A model generated the notes under the pieces. It was not told the DNA's origin and did not search any database. It saw only the letters and a list, made by a program, of their open reading frames with translations. DNA of 64,000 nt from Spirodela intermedia (Eukaryota > Streptophyta > Magnoliopsida > Alismatales > Araceae), in NCBI GenBank assembly GCA_902729315.2, contig LR746269.1, forward strand, positions 7,414,231-7,478,230. Reading direction: 5' to 3'. Both the position numbers and the translations under genes were made by a program. The stretch's first letter is position 1. Each line of letters opens with the position of its first letter. This document shows, in pieces, positions 63,730 through 64,000 of this stretch.

Positions 63730-64000
63730 AGTTGACCGCCACATTCAATGTCAAACGACTCCTTCGGACAGAGTTGGAAATCCAGTGGGGCTTTCGAGCT
63801 TTCCAATTTCCAGCCCCATTCGACAGAGTTCTTCAGCGTGCGCGTCGTTGACTTCGCAAGAGAGTATAAGGGGCGGACGGTCTTGACCGCCGACGATACA
63901 GATGCTCTGACCCCACGATTATTTCCGGATTTGCAGTCAGATGTGGGTATGCTGATCTTGGATCGACCTCCATTTTGAGAATTAAGCCGGTCAGCGTCGA
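63730..64000 (+). other. FANCI 3' flank
   Basis: Likely 3' UTR. A 76-codon open frame at 63748-63978 shows no family similarity and is not called as a gene. Confidence 0.5.

Noticed and set aside
63748-63978. 76-codon frame after the FANCI stop
   Set aside because: No family similarity; best read as 3' UTR.

Overview
The window is nuclear DNA of a flowering plant. The evidence is long genes split by GT-AG introns, plant-type gene families (a two-SAP-domain PARP, a TOPP-type PP1 and plant GCP4), a Pol II snRNA promoter with the plant USE/TATA spacing, decayed Ty1/copia retrotransposons and many CT/GA microsatellites. I cannot fix the species. None of the genes looks grass-like, but I would not claim more than 'angiosperm'.

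Layout. 0-5 kb: AT-rich intergenic DNA with a badly decayed copia pol on the + strand, then a CT tract, a C16 run and a small GC-rich island. 5.28-22.32 kb: the complete gamma-tubulin complex component 4 gene, 16 exons, 745 codons. 22.3-25.7 kb: GC- and CT-rich spacer made of microsatellites, a GC-rich minisatellite, a compound CT minisatellite and a miRNA-precursor-like hairpin. 25.7-37.6 kb: a mostly AT-rich repeat zone holding a U2 snRNA gene, a direct repeat pair, an antisense WD40 pseudogene, a decayed minus-strand copia element and a U2-like 3' fragment. 38.1-52.1 kb: complete PARP2 gene, 18 exons, 638 codons. 53.9-56.5 kb: complete PP1 catalytic subunit gene (TOPP8/9-like), 4 exons, 316 codons. 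57.0-63.7 kb: complete FANCI homologue, 13 exons, 1389 codons. All four protein genes and the U2 gene lie on the + strand.

Exon models were built by hand from conserved protein sequence plus splice signals. In every gene the phases agree across all junctions and the total length is a multiple of three. PARP2 and FANCI both act in DNA-damage responses and sit about 5 kb apart with a PP1 gene between them; this is linkage, not evidence of an operon-like unit. I found no CRISPR, no bacterial-type system and no clear novel multi-gene system. The most interesting items are the PARP2-TOPP-FANCI neighbourhood, the U2 gene and its truncated relative, the direct repeats bounding the U2 gene, the WD40 pseudogene and two hairpins.
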